A stretch of 64,000 bases of DNA from Acidovorax sp. SUPP3334 (GTDB taxonomy: Bacteria > Pseudomonadota > Gammaproteobacteria > Burkholderiales > Burkholderiaceae_C). The notes beneath the pieces are model-generated. The model had not been told where the DNA came from and made no database searches. It saw only the letters and a program-made list of their open reading frames with translations. Location: NCBI RefSeq assembly GCF_030159055.1, contig NZ_BQXQ01000004.1:1-64000 (forward strand). The letters are read 5' to 3'. Made by a program: the position numbers and the translations under genes. The stretch's first letter is position 1. Every line of letters starts with the position of its first letter. Of the stretch, positions 8,781 to 17,391 are shown piece after piece.

Positions 8781-9860
8781 TCACCGCCGAGCCCGCATCG
8801 CGTCGCGCTTTTCGCGCCGCTCCAGCCAGAGCGACAGCGCCACCCGCGCCGCCAGCAGCGCGACCGTGGTGGCCAGGGCACCCGTGGACAACGGTGCGGC
8901 GGCTGGCGCGGCATGGACAGGGGCGGGCAATGGTGTCACTGGCGTGAGGGCGGTGTCCGCGCGGGTCGCACCCTTGCGGGGCTCGACGGGATCGAGCAGG
9001 TTTTCAGGGGCGGCCGCGTGCGAGCCGTGCTCGGCGGCATAGACCTTGGTGAACTCCGCGCCCAGCAGAAAGATCTGCGCAGCGTAGTACACCCAGATCA
9101 GCACCACGGCGATGGCGCCCGCTGCGGCGTACGTCGAACTCAGCCCCGCCTTGCCGACGTACAGGCCGATGAGCACCTTGCCCACCTCGAACAGCACTGC
9201 CGTCACCGCAGCGCCCACCCACACGTCGCGCCAGGCGATGGGGACCGAGGGCATGAACTTGAAGATCATCGCGAACAGCACGCAGCTGATGCTCATCGAC
9301 AGCAGGGTGTTGATGCCCATCAGCATCAGCTCCCACCCCGGCATCAGCGCGCCGAGCCATGTGCCCGCAGCCGCCACCGCAGCGCTGACGGTGAGCGATG
9401 CCATGAGCAGAAACGCCAGCCCCAGGATGAGTCCGAACGACAAAAAGCGCGCGCGCAGCAGGCCCCAGATGCCACGCGGCTTGGACGGCTCCGGCACATG
9501 CCAGATGCGGTCGAGCGCACTCTGGATTTCGCCGAAGACCGTCGTCGCGCCGACGATCAGCAGCACGATGCTGATGGTGCTGGCGATGATGCCTTCTGTG
9601 GGTTCCCGGGCGCTCTTGATGAGGCCCTGGATCGCCAGCGCGCCGTCGCGTCCGACCAGCCCGGAAATCTGTCCTTCGATCGTGCCGCGCACCGCGTCCT
9701 GGCCGAAGACCGCGCCCGCGATCGAGATCACGATGACCAGCAGCGGTGCGATCGAGAAGGCGGTGTAGTAGGAGATGGCCGCCCCCATGCTCGGGGCGTA
9801 ATCGTCGATCCACGCTTGGCAGGATTTTTTGGCGAGGCGAAAAAGTGTGGAGGCGTTCAT
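8781..9860 (-). CDS. YihY/BrkB family inner-membrane protein (UPF0761)
   Basis: About 359 residues with roughly six hydrophobic helices. The start MNASTLFRLAKKSCQAWIDD and the following MGAAISYYTAFSIAPLL are hallmarks of the YihY/RBN family (once misnamed ribonuclease BN). I placed the start at 9860, because the longer reading frame runs through a low-complexity region without a hydrophobic or conserved section. The last 90 or so residues are an Ala/Pro-rich tail ending in a late hydrophobic stretch and basic residues (REKRDAMRARR). The biochemical role of the family is unknown. Confidence 0.88.
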   Translation of the reverse strand: MNASTLFRLAKKSCQAWIDDYAPSMGAAISYYTAFSIAPLLVIVISIAGAVFGQDAVRGTIEGQISGLVGRDGALAIQGLIKSAREPTEGIIASTISIVLLIVGATTVFGEIQSALDRIWHVPEPSKPRGIWGLLRARFLSFGLILGLAFLLMASLTVSAAVAAAGTWLGALMPGWELMLMGINTLLSMSISCVLFAMIFKFMPSVPIAWRDVWVGAAVTAVLFEVGKVLIGLYVGKAGLSSTYAAAGAIAVVLIWVYYAAQIFLLGAEFTKVYAAEHGSHAAAPENLLDPVEPRKGATRADTALTPVTPLPAPVHAAPAAAPLSTGALATTVALLAARVALSLWLERREKRDAMRARR

Positions 9861-10063
9861 GGCGTGTCGGGCGGTCAATGCTCTGGTGTAACCAATCGCA
9901 CCGCCTTGGCCTGTAGGAGGGGGCCGGCAGCACCCCCAATGGGGCCCGGTGCCGCGGCGCGGGCCGCGCGTCCGATGGAGGGCAGGGGCGCTGTCCCACA
10001 AGAAGGCCGCAGCGCGCGGTGCGCTAATGCAGGCATCTCTCAGATCTTTTGCGAGGTCCGTGC

Positions 10064-10216
10064 ATGTCCCGATCGCACCGCCAGTGTTCCGATAAGCCCA
10101 AGCCCCGTGACATCAAGCGCCAGCGCCAGCGCGAGGCGATGTTCAAGCCGCCGGGCCGTGGCGGCATGATCTTCTACCCCGAACCCGAACCTCCCGTGTG
10201 GAAACCGCTCGGGTAA
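10064..10216 (+). CDS. small basic protein of 50 residues, unknown
   Basis: The ATG at 10064 opens a 50-codon frame starting MSRSHRQCSDKPKPRDIKRQ and ending PEPEPPVWKPLG before TAA. It is basic at the front and proline-rich at the end, with no membrane segment. It lies between the YihY-type gene and the amidotransferase, divergent from the former. GAGG sits several bases upstream of the start. It looks like a conserved-type small hypothetical protein, but I cannot name a family. Confidence 0.45.
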   Translation: MSRSHRQCSDKPKPRDIKRQRQREAMFKPPGRGGMIFYPEPEPPVWKPLG

Positions 10217-10255
10217 CCGCTTCCGGCTGCTGGTTTGAACGGTCGCTGCCGCGCG

Positions 10256-11023
10256 CTACGGCGCGGCGCAGGTGCCGTCCACGAAGACCCGCAATTCGCC
10301 GCTCTGGAACGCGGTCCATTGCTCGTCGCTCGTGAGCGGCGCCGTCACCACCACGGCCACCCGGTCCTGCGGCGTGGTGTAGGCGGAAAAGTCGATGCGC
10401 AGATCTTCGTCGCACAGCTTGGCTTGCGAGAAGGGATGCCGCCGCTCGATGTAGTAAAGCTGCGTGGACGCATGCGCCCACAGCGCCTGCCCGTTGGACA
10501 GCAGGAAGTTGAACGTGCCGTGCGGCGCGATTTGCGCAGCCAGCTCGCGCAGGGTGATCGTCAACTCCGAAATGCTCGGCACCCCGGCGTGCGACTTGGC
10601 CAGCTCTTGCATGATCCAGCAGAAGGCGTGCTCGCTGTCGGTCGTGCCCACGGGGTGGAAGTGCGAATGCAGCCGCGGGCGAAAGTCCTTCAAGTCGCCG
10701 TTGTGGGCGAATACCCAGTACCGGCCCCACAGCTCGCGCATGAAAGGATGGCAGTTCTGCAGCGAGACGCTGCCCTGCGTGGCCTTGCGGATGTGGGCGA
10801 TGACGTTGCGGCTCTGGATCGGGTAGCGGCGGATCAGCTCGGCCACGGGCGAGTCCACGGCACGCTGGTGGTCCACGAAATGGCGAAGGCCCTTGTCTTC
10901 GAAGAACGCGATGCCCCAGCCGTCGGAGTGGTCCGCCGTGTTGCCGGCGCGCTGTGCGAACCCCGTGAAGCTGAACGTCACGTCGGTCGGCGTATTCGCA
11001 TTCATTCCGAGCAACTGGCACAT
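10256..11023 (-). CDS. class II glutamine amidotransferase (YafJ-like)
   Basis: 255 residues beginning MCQLLGMNA, so Cys2 becomes the N-terminal nucleophile after Met removal, as in Ntn-hydrolase class II amidotransferases. Supporting motifs are NTADHSDGWGIAFF and FAHNGDLKDF, which shape the glutaminase site. It is a stand-alone glutaminase domain like YafJ/EgtC relatives; the acceptor is unknown. The ORF could extend upstream to 11224, but that would bury the catalytic Cys, so the start at 11023 is secure. The same-strand MFS gene lies 52 bp upstream. Confidence 0.92.
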   Translation of the reverse strand: MCQLLGMNANTPTDVTFSFTGFAQRAGNTADHSDGWGIAFFEDKGLRHFVDHQRAVDSPVAELIRRYPIQSRNVIAHIRKATQGSVSLQNCHPFMRELWGRYWVFAHNGDLKDFRPRLHSHFHPVGTTDSEHAFCWIMQELAKSHAGVPSISELTITLRELAAQIAPHGTFNFLLSNGQALWAHASTQLYYIERRHPFSQAKLCDEDLRIDFSAYTTPQDRVAVVVTAPLTSDEQWTAFQSGELRVFVDGTCAAP

Positions 11024-11075
11024 GGTGGGCTTGGCGAAAAAGAGGGAGAAAAAAGGATGGCAACCGTGAGCCGCG

Positions 11076-12542
11076 TCAGCGGCTCGCCGCTGCGGCCTTG
11101 GGCGTACGCAGCTGCCACGCGGCCACCAGGGCCAGCAGGCACAAGCCGGTGAGCAGCAGGAAGGTTTCCCCGAAGGCCGCGATGCGCGCCGGGCTGCTGA
11201 CGGCGTTCTGCAGCGAATCGCCATGTGCGGCGATGCGCCATTCCAGCACGATGCCGCACAGGCTCACGCCGGCGGCGCCGCCCAGCATGCGCACGAAACT
11301 GATGGCGCTGGAGCCTTGCGCGATGAGCGGTTTGGCCAGCGGCCGCATGGCGCCCAGGTTGAGCGAGGGCAGGATGAACCCGAGCCCGATGCGCCCGAGC
11401 ACGGCGAAGACCACCAGCATCCACAGCCCGCTCGTCAGATCGACGAGCACCATGAGCGCGAAAGAGATCGCGAGCAGCGCCAGCCCCGTGCCGACCAGCA
11501 GGTGCGTGGGCTGGCGGTCCGCCAGCCGGCCCACGATGGGAATCGTGATGGCCAGCACGATGCCCGCCGGCAGCATGATGGTGCCGACGTGCGATGCCGA
11601 TAGCTGCAGGCCCAGCTGCATGAACACCGGCAGCAGGTAAGTGGAGCCGAACAGCGCCGTGCCGTAGATGAACGCCACGATGCTGCCCATGGCGAACTGC
11701 CGGTATTCGAACAAACGCAGGTCCATGAGCGGCGTGGCGCCCCGCGCCAGCTGCCGGCGCTGCCATGCGATGAAGACGGCCAGCGCCGCGAAGGCCGCCA
11801 GCAGCAATGCGCCGGCCTGCAGTCCCGGCCCGCCGTGCAGTGCCACCAGGCCATTGAGCAGGCACAGCGTGCCGACCCCGCCCAGCAGCAGTCCGCGCCA
11901 GTCCAGCGCGGTGCCGGACTGGCCGGCCACTGCGCCGCCGGGGCTGCTGACCGGCACGAACCGGTAGGCCAGCACGATGGAGGCGATGCAGAACGGCACC
12001 ACCATGAAGAAGATCGAGCGCCAGCCGAACCAGTCCACCAGGAGCCCGCCGATGCTCGGGCCGATGGCCGGCGCCAGCACCACGCCCATGCCGAAGATGC
12101 CGCTCGCACGGCCCTGTTCGTGGGGCTGGAAGGCGTAGAGGGTGATCACTGCCGGAATCGGCTGCACCACGCCTGCGGCCAGTCCTTCCAGCACGCGGGC
12201 GGCCAGCACGAGGCCGTAGTGGCTCGCGACGCCGCCGCCGATGCCGCCCACCAGCAGCAGCACCATCGCTCCGACGTAGGTCGCGCGGTAGCCGAAGCGG
12301 GCCAGCAGCCAGGGCGTGGTGAGCATGGAGACCGTGGTGGCCACCATGAAGCCCGACGACACCCATTGCGCACGCTCCTGGCCGAGCGTGAAGTAGTGGC
12401 TCATGTCGGGAATGGCCACGTTCACGATGGTGGACGACATGATCGATGCCATCGTGCCCACCATCACCGACAGCAGGAGCAGCCAGCGGTAGCGCTCGCC
12501 GTAGCGTTCGCGCAAAAGGGCGGCGGAGCCGGGGCCGGTCAT
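11076..12542 (-). CDS. MFS drug exporter, DHA2 family (EmrB/QacA-like)
   Basis: 488 residues with about 14 transmembrane segments. Motif A-like WLLARFGYRATYVGA lies after TM2, and the motif C-like glycine-rich GMGVVLAPAIGPSIGG in TM5 marks an antiporter-type exporter. An N-terminal SSTIVNVAIPDM segment is typical of the DHA2 subfamily. No adaptor (EmrA) gene is adjacent, so it probably acts alone in the inner membrane. The substrate is unknown. The tautomerase gene is upstream on the same strand, and the gap between them holds a small tandem repeat. Confidence 0.92.
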   Translation of the reverse strand: MTGPGSAALLRERYGERYRWLLLLSVMVGTMASIMSSTIVNVAIPDMSHYFTLGQERAQWVSSGFMVATTVSMLTTPWLLARFGYRATYVGAMVLLLVGGIGGGVASHYGLVLAARVLEGLAAGVVQPIPAVITLYAFQPHEQGRASGIFGMGVVLAPAIGPSIGGLLVDWFGWRSIFFMVVPFCIASIVLAYRFVPVSSPGGAVAGQSGTALDWRGLLLGGVGTLCLLNGLVALHGGPGLQAGALLLAAFAALAVFIAWQRRQLARGATPLMDLRLFEYRQFAMGSIVAFIYGTALFGSTYLLPVFMQLGLQLSASHVGTIMLPAGIVLAITIPIVGRLADRQPTHLLVGTGLALLAISFALMVLVDLTSGLWMLVVFAVLGRIGLGFILPSLNLGAMRPLAKPLIAQGSSAISFVRMLGGAAGVSLCGIVLEWRIAAHGDSLQNAVSSPARIAAFGETFLLLTGLCLLALVAAWQLRTPKAAAASR

Positions 12543-12581
12543 CGGTGGGTTTCAGGGGCGCAGGGCGAAGCGCGGTGGCGC

Positions 12582-12617
12582 GTCAGGTGCGTCAGGTGCG
12601 TTAGGTGCGTTAGGTGC
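12582..12617. repeat. 9-bp tandem repeat, four copies
   Basis: Four consecutive units of GTYAGGTGC (two with C, two with T at position three) lie between the MFS gene and the tautomerase. The last copies supply the tautomerase stop codon, so copy-number change could alter its final residues. Confidence 0.8.
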
Positions 12618-12798
12618 GCTCGGACCAGAGCTTGCCGCCGGTGGCCCAGTTCTCGCGCTTGACGTCGGTGATGAGGATGTCCACCGATTCGGGAGCGCCG
12701 CCGAGAATCTCGACGGAGACGCGGGTGATCTCTTCCACCAGCTTTTTCTTCTGCTCGATGGTGCGGCCTTCCATCATTTCGATGTGGTACGTCGGCAT
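12610..12798 (-). CDS. 4-oxalocrotonate tautomerase family protein
   Basis: 62 residues, the standard length. The start MPTYHIEMMEGRT exposes Pro1, the catalytic base of the family after Met removal; the longer frame starting nine codons upstream would block it. GAAGGA precedes this start. The rest (EQKKKLVEEIT, then a second beta strand with SVDILITDV) fits a 4-OT fold. These enzymes ketonise enols in aromatic degradation or act on related small substrates; the actual substrate is not visible. Upstream of the MFS gene on the same strand, possibly cotranscribed. Confidence 0.93.
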   Translation of the reverse strand: MPTYHIEMMEGRTIEQKKKLVEEITRVSVEILGGAPESVDILITDVKRENWATGGKLWSERT

Positions 12799-12840
12799 GT
12801 CAGTGAGTCCTTCGGGAGGGTTCAAAAAAGGGAGCGGCCA

Positions 12841-13116
12841 TCATATCGGCGCGGCAGGCGCTTCAGCGTCGGACGAAGCGGAAGAAGCCGACGGGCCGGC
12901 GGCGCAGGCCGGACACAGGCAGGCAACGCCCCGCTGCGCCGGTGCCAGTCGCGCCAGGGCCTCGGGCGACACGGGGGCCGCCATGCACCAGCAATCCGCA
13001 GCAGGTGCGCCGGCCGTGATCGCGCAGGCGTTTCGCTGGCCGCACAAAGGGCAGCGCGACGGATCGGCGGCGAAAGAAGAGGGTGGGGCGGACGGGGCGG
13101 GCGCTGCGGCGGTCAT
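12841..13116 (-). CDS. cysteine-rich CWC family protein
   Basis: About 91 residues from the ATG at 13116. It contains RCPLCGQRNACAI, then DCWCMAAPVSPEAL and CLCPACAAG, the spacing of the Cys-rich CWC family, which probably binds a metal. An in-frame upstream ATG at 13179 is possible but adds sequence without conserved features. No signal peptide, so cytoplasmic. Function of the family is unknown. Confidence 0.8.
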   Translation of the reverse strand: MTAAAPAPSAPPSSFAADPSRCPLCGQRNACAITAGAPAADCWCMAAPVSPEALARLAPAQRGVACLCPACAAGPSASSASSDAEAPAAPI

Positions 13117-13192
13117 GGCGTCGAAAGGCGCCAGTGTAGCCCCGGCCGGACCGCCGAGGTGCCGCACAGGGGAATGCATGAAAATGCCGTGC

Positions 13193-13241
13193 AGCGCATA
13201 TTCCTCTAGGGGGTGTTGCTATCAATAAAATAGCAAACGCC
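13193..13241 (+). repeat. dispersed AT-rich repeat, copy in CWC/chemoreceptor gap
   Basis: Reads GCGCATATTC, then CTAGGGGGTG, TTGCTATC and AAAATAGCA. It matches the copies at 42570-42618 and 61248-61293 in the same order of blocks and stands out as an A+T island in GC-rich sequence. A CTAG core and an internal TTGCTAT/ATAGCA inverted repeat are shared. No coding potential. Confidence 0.75.
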
Positions 13242-13304
13242 ACAGGCGCGTTCCGCTGGCCCCGCCGCGGCAGCGGCAGCGGCAGCGCCGGAGCGCTTGG
13301 CCGC

Positions 13305-14918
13305 TCAGCCGGCGATCGCTGGCATGGCGCGGCGCGCTGCCAGGGCCGCGCCATTGCCCCGGGTCTCCTGCGCATTGCCGATGCGGAACACGTCGACCGC
13401 ACGCACCAGCTGCGCGGTCTGCGATTCCAGCGAGCCCGTGGCGGCAGCGGCTTCTTCGACCAGTGCCGCGTTCTGCTGCGTCACCGTGTCCATCTGCGAG
13501 ATGGCCTGGTTGACCTGCTCCAGCCCGGTGGTCTGCTCCTGGCTCGCCACGCTGATCTCGCCGACCAGGTCCGTCACGCGGCGCACGCCGTCCACCACCT
13601 CGCGCATGGCCTCTCCGGCCTGTTCCACCAGCCGATTGCCCGAGTCCACGCGCTGCACCGAGTCGTCGATCAGGCCTTTGATCTCCTTGGCCGCCGCGGC
13701 GCTGCGCTGCGCGAGCATGCGCACTTCGCTGGCCACCACGGCGAAGCCCCGGCCCTGCTCGCCCGCACGGGCGGCTTCCACCGCCGCGTTCAGCGCGAGG
13801 ATGTTGGTCTGGAAGGCGATGCCGTCGATCACGCCGATGATGTCCACGATCTTGCGCGAGGCCGTGTGGATCTCGCCCATCGTGGCCACCACGTTGCCCA
13901 CCACTTCGCCGCCGCGCACCGCCTTGTCCGACGTGGCCTGGGCTAGCTGGTTGGCGGTGCGCGCGTTGTCGGCGTTCTGGCGCACCGTGGCGGTCATCTG
14001 CTCCATCGACGCTGCGGTCTGCTGCAGCGCGCTGGCCTGTTCTTCCGTGCGGCTGGAGAGGTCCAGGTTGCCGCGTGCGATCTCGCTGGAGGCCACGGCG
14101 ATGCCTTCGGCGCCATGGCGCACCTGGCCCACCGTGGCGCGCAACTGCTCGCCCATGGCGTTCAGCGTGCGCAGCAACTGGCCGGTTTCGTCCTGGGCCG
14201 TGCTTTGGGAGGTCACGGTGAGGTCGCCCGTGGCAACGGTCTTGGCCATCGTCACGGCATCGTGCAGCGGGTGCGTGATGCTGCGGGTGATGGCGACGGC
14301 CAGCGCCAGCGCCATCAGCGTGGCCAATGCGCCGAGCGCGATCAGCTGCAGGCGGCCGCTTTTGTAGTTGGCCTGCACGGATTCGGAGGATTCGTTGATC
14401 TCTGCGCGTTGGAAGTCCAGCAGCGCCTGGAGCGCCTGCAGGTATTGCTCGCCCACCGGCGTGAAGTCGGCGTTCAGAATGCGCTCGGCGTCCTCCGCGC
14501 GGCCTTCGGCCTTGGCTTTGTAGATGGCATCGCGCGCGGTCACGAAGCGCTTGCGTGCTTCGCCCACCGCATCGAAAAGGGCTTGCTCCTGGGGGCTGCT
14601 GATGAGCTTGGACAGTTGGCTCTGCTGTTCGGAGGACATCTTGGACGCCGCCGCGTTGTCCGCCGCGAACTGCTGCGCCAGGGTGGAATCGCTGCTGCGT
14701 GCCACCACGCTGTGGCGGCGCACGTTGCTGAAGATGGTGCGGTACCAGTCGGAGATCAGCCGTTCCTTGGTGAGCGGCTGGGCCATCATCGAAGCCGTCT
14801 CGTCGGCCACGGACTGCAGCTTCCAGGTGCCCACGCCCAGCATGGTGATGATGAACAGGATGAGCACGCCGAAGGCCAGGCCAAGGCGTTTTCCGATGGA
14901 AATGTTTTGGAGTGTCAT
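13305..14918 (-). CDS. methyl-accepting chemotaxis protein
   Basis: 537-residue transmembrane chemoreceptor. TM1 is at about 12-30, the periplasmic part is a four-helix-bundle sensor of about 150 residues, and TM2 near 190-210 is followed by a HAMP domain. The signalling domain ends in the conserved hairpin tip [20 protein letters not shown]. There is no C-terminal NWETF-like pentapeptide for CheR/CheB docking. No che genes are near, so it works with a distant chemotaxis cluster. The ligand cannot be predicted. Confidence 0.94.
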   Translation of the reverse strand: MTLQNISIGKRLGLAFGVLILFIITMLGVGTWKLQSVADETASMMAQPLTKERLISDWYRTIFSNVRRHSVVARSSDSTLAQQFAADNAAASKMSSEQQSQLSKLISSPQEQALFDAVGEARKRFVTARDAIYKAKAEGRAEDAERILNADFTPVGEQYLQALQALLDFQRAEINESSESVQANYKSGRLQLIALGALATLMALALAVAITRSITHPLHDAVTMAKTVATGDLTVTSQSTAQDETGQLLRTLNAMGEQLRATVGQVRHGAEGIAVASSEIARGNLDLSSRTEEQASALQQTAASMEQMTATVRQNADNARTANQLAQATSDKAVRGGEVVGNVVATMGEIHTASRKIVDIIGVIDGIAFQTNILALNAAVEAARAGEQGRGFAVVASEVRMLAQRSAAAAKEIKGLIDDSVQRVDSGNRLVEQAGEAMREVVDGVRRVTDLVGEISVASQEQTTGLEQVNQAISQMDTVTQQNAALVEEAAAATGSLESQTAQLVRAVDVFRIGNAQETRGNGAALAARRAMPAIAG

Positions 14919-15161
14919 GATGGTGCTAAGGGAAAACCCTTGGTAAGGTGGGAGATTGTCTCCGCATTGCTCAACCGCAACTACATGCCCTTACGCATCG
15001 ACGGAACATACGTGTTTACCCGCATGACCCTGCTAGGAAAACGGGGCGTGCGCTGAATTGGCGGCTGGCGCAACAATGAAAACGGGGCACCCGCTGGAGC
15101 GACCCGTGGTCCGCGCCAGATCGAAGGCCAGCGCGCTGCCTGCGAAAACGACCGCTGGGTG

Positions 15162-15650
15162 TCAGCGCACGGCCGTACCGGCCTTCACCTTCAGCCGCCA
15201 GGCGTGCAGCAGCGGCTCGGTGTAGCCGCTGGGCTGTTCCACCCCCTTGAAGACCAGGTCGCAAGCGGCCCGATAGGCCGCCGATTCGGCAAAGCGTCCC
15301 GCCATCTTCTGGTACAGCGGATCGCCGGCGTTCTGCTGGTCCACCACGGCGGCCATGCGCTCGAAGGTTTCCTTGATTTGCGCTTCGGTCACCACGCCGT
15401 GCAGGAGCCAGTTGGCCATGTGCTGGCTGCTGATGCGCAACGTGGCGCGGTCTTCCATCAAGCCCACGTTGTGGATGTCGGGCACCTTGGAGCAACCCAC
15501 GCCCTGGTCGATCCAGCGCACGACGTAGCCCAGGATGCCCTGGGCGTTGTTGTCCAGCTCCTGCTGCTTTTCGGCATCGCTCCACTTTGGGTTGGCGGTG
15601 ATGGGAAGCATCAACAACCGGGTCAAAATGTCGGCATTCCTTGCGATCAA
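15162..15650 (-). pseudogene. truncated 3' copy of malate synthase G (glcB')
   Basis: Contains only about the last 160 codons of glcB, from [17 protein letters not shown] to a C-terminus KVKAGTAVR. Residues from WSDAEKQQ on are identical to the intact gene at 18668-20875 except for the final few. The first 20 or so codons ([17 protein letters not shown]) are recognisably malate synthase G but differ from the intact copy ([16 protein letters not shown]), so this part came from a diverged donor. An in-frame stop lies just upstream and no TIM-barrel active-site residues remain. It flanks the foreign cassette and probably carries the original chromosomal 3' end. Confidence 0.85.
15181..15586. repeat. 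406-bp direct repeat, left copy (3' part of glcB)
   Basis: Identical to 18678-19083 except one base (G at 15276, A at 18773). Both copies have the same orientation and their starts are 3497 bp apart, so they bracket the DUF262/HipA cassette. The sequence diverges abruptly at both ends of the repeat. Confidence 0.97.
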
Positions 15651-15725
15651 ACCTCTTCATCGCGGTTTGTGCAACCTAGCCGAGTTGCTCACCATAATGC
15701 ACCATTCGTTTAAGTGAAAGTTGTC

Positions 15726-17387
15726 ATGCCTGCGATTAATACATCTGTAGCCGTTAGGCAAATGCAAGAACCCGAGCTTTTGGCATATCGGCCGGAAGCG
15801 CGTGCTTTCAAAATCGAAGATTTAATGCTGGAGATAACGCTAGGGAGACTTCGGATTCCCACATTTCAGCGCCGTTTAGCTTGGGATCGTTCCGACTCAC
15901 GCAAGTTGGTTGATAGCTTATATCGTGGATATCCGGTGGGTACCTTACTGTTCTGGCAAACCAGTGCTCCTGCAGACCAGTGGCGTTGGGGGGCGCTCGA
16001 AATTCGAGCAGATGAGCGGCAGGATGCTTGGTTGGTCGTGGATGGTCAGCAAAGGCTTGTTTCGTTGGCCCGTGTTCTGTTGACTTCGGACACGCAGTCG
16101 GAAGACTTTGCGTTGTACTTTGATTTGGACTCATCCGAGTTCGTCTTTCCACCTTCGCAAGGAGCCGTGGAGGAGGATGCATCCCGATGGTTGCCATTGA
16201 ATCGTGTGTTGGACTCCGAGAAACTGTTTGAGTGGTTGTACGAGAAGGAACCAAGCAAGGAACGCCGAGAGCGTGCGTTGCAGTTGGGAAAGCGGTTAAG
16301 GGAATACGACATTCCTGCGTACATTGTTCGCAGTGAAAGCGAAGGTACCTTACGTGAGATTTTTGGTCGTCTCAACTCTATGGGAAAGCGCCTAGAGGCG
16401 TCGGAAGTGTTCGATGCGCTCAATGGAGCGCGTAATGGGCAACGACCTTCGACTTTGTCCCAGATGGCCTTGGAGTTAATGCAATCGACCAATTTTGGGC
16501 GCCTAGACGATGACATTCTGTATCGTTTACTCCGCGTTTTGCATGGCGTAGATGTGATTCAAAGTGGTCGAGATGATCCGCTTCGCTTGGACGGGGCACT
16601 GGCGGAAAGCTTGTATACCCAGACCGAGCACGCTGTGCGACTCGCAATGGACTTCATCTCTAGAGATGCGGGAATCCCACACTATCTGCTCCTGCCTTAT
16701 AAGCAGCCGCTTGTGACGTTGGGTAAGTTCTTTCATTTCCATCCAGAGCCCAAGCCTCGCTCTCGAGAGTTGTTGGTTCGCTGGATTTGGCGCGGAGCCC
16801 TCACAGGCGCACATCGGGGTGATTCTGTTTCTACCCGTACGGCGTTGGATCACGTGGTTGCAGGTGATGAAGAGGGGTCTGTTCAGCGCATGTTGGCAAT
16901 GGTTGGGCGCACAGAGCCCAGCTTGCCGCAGGTTCAAGACCGGTTTCACTTTCGCTATGCGGCCAGCAAATTGCAGGCTTTGGCCTTGTTGGATTTGGCT
17001 CCCCGAGATCTGGAGTCAGGCGAGGTGTTAGATATCGCAAGCCTATTGAACTACCGTGAAGAAAAAAAGGATCCCCCATATCCTACGATCATCAAGTCCA
17101 CGGCAGATATGCTTCCGCTTCTTTTGACGGGTGCCAATCGCATAGCACATCCAAATCGGCCAGGGTTGCGCAAAGCCGTAGAAGAGGCGGACATGGCGAT
17201 ATTAGCTTCCCATGGCATTCAAGAGCCAGCATTACGAGCGCTTCAGCGCGACGATCTCGCCGAATTCTTGAAGCAGCGTGCCCGCCACTTGCAAACGCGC
17301 TTCGCGGAGGTGTTTGCTCGTCAAGCACGTTGGCAGGATTCGGATCGCCCGTCCATCGGTGCGCTGGTCATTACAGACGAAAGCTAG
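15726..17387 (+). CDS. DUF262 (GmrS/ParB-like) domain protein, cassette gene 1
   Basis: About 553 residues. The N-terminal DUF262 domain is clear: IPTFQR (44-49), SLYRGYPVGTLLFW (64-77), the nucleotide-site motif DGQQR (106-110) and FGRLNSMGKRL (213-223). DUF262 is the N-terminal domain of the GmrSD restriction enzymes and of several phage-defence proteins. The C-terminal 330 residues are helical and end in a pattern like other long DUF262 proteins; I see no HNH/DUF1524 catalytic His-Asn-His, so nuclease activity is not evident. A GTG at 15714 is an alternative start. The stop lies four bases before hipA, so the two are cotranscribed. G+C is visibly lower than in flanking genes, indicating transfer. 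Confidence 0.88.
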   Translation: MPAINTSVAVRQMQEPELLAYRPEARAFKIEDLMLEITLGRLRIPTFQRRLAWDRSDSRKLVDSLYRGYPVGTLLFWQTSAPADQWRWGALEIRADERQDAWLVVDGQQRLVSLARVLLTSDTQSEDFALYFDLDSSEFVFPPSQGAVEEDASRWLPLNRVLDSEKLFEWLYEKEPSKERRERALQLGKRLREYDIPAYIVRSESEGTLREIFGRLNSMGKRLEASEVFDALNGARNGQRPSTLSQMALELMQSTNFGRLDDDILYRLLRVLHGVDVIQSGRDDPLRLDGALAESLYTQTEHAVRLAMDFISRDAGIPHYLLLPYKQPLVTLGKFFHFHPEPKPRSRELLVRWIWRGALTGAHRGDSVSTRTALDHVVAGDEEGSVQRMLAMVGRTEPSLPQVQDRFHFRYAASKLQALALLDLAPRDLESGEVLDIASLLNYREEKKDPPYPTIIKSTADMLPLLLTGANRIAHPNRPGLRKAVEEADMAILASHGIQEPALRALQRDDLAEFLKQRARHLQTRFAEVFARQARWQDSDRPSIGALVITDES

Positions 17388-17391
17388 GGCG

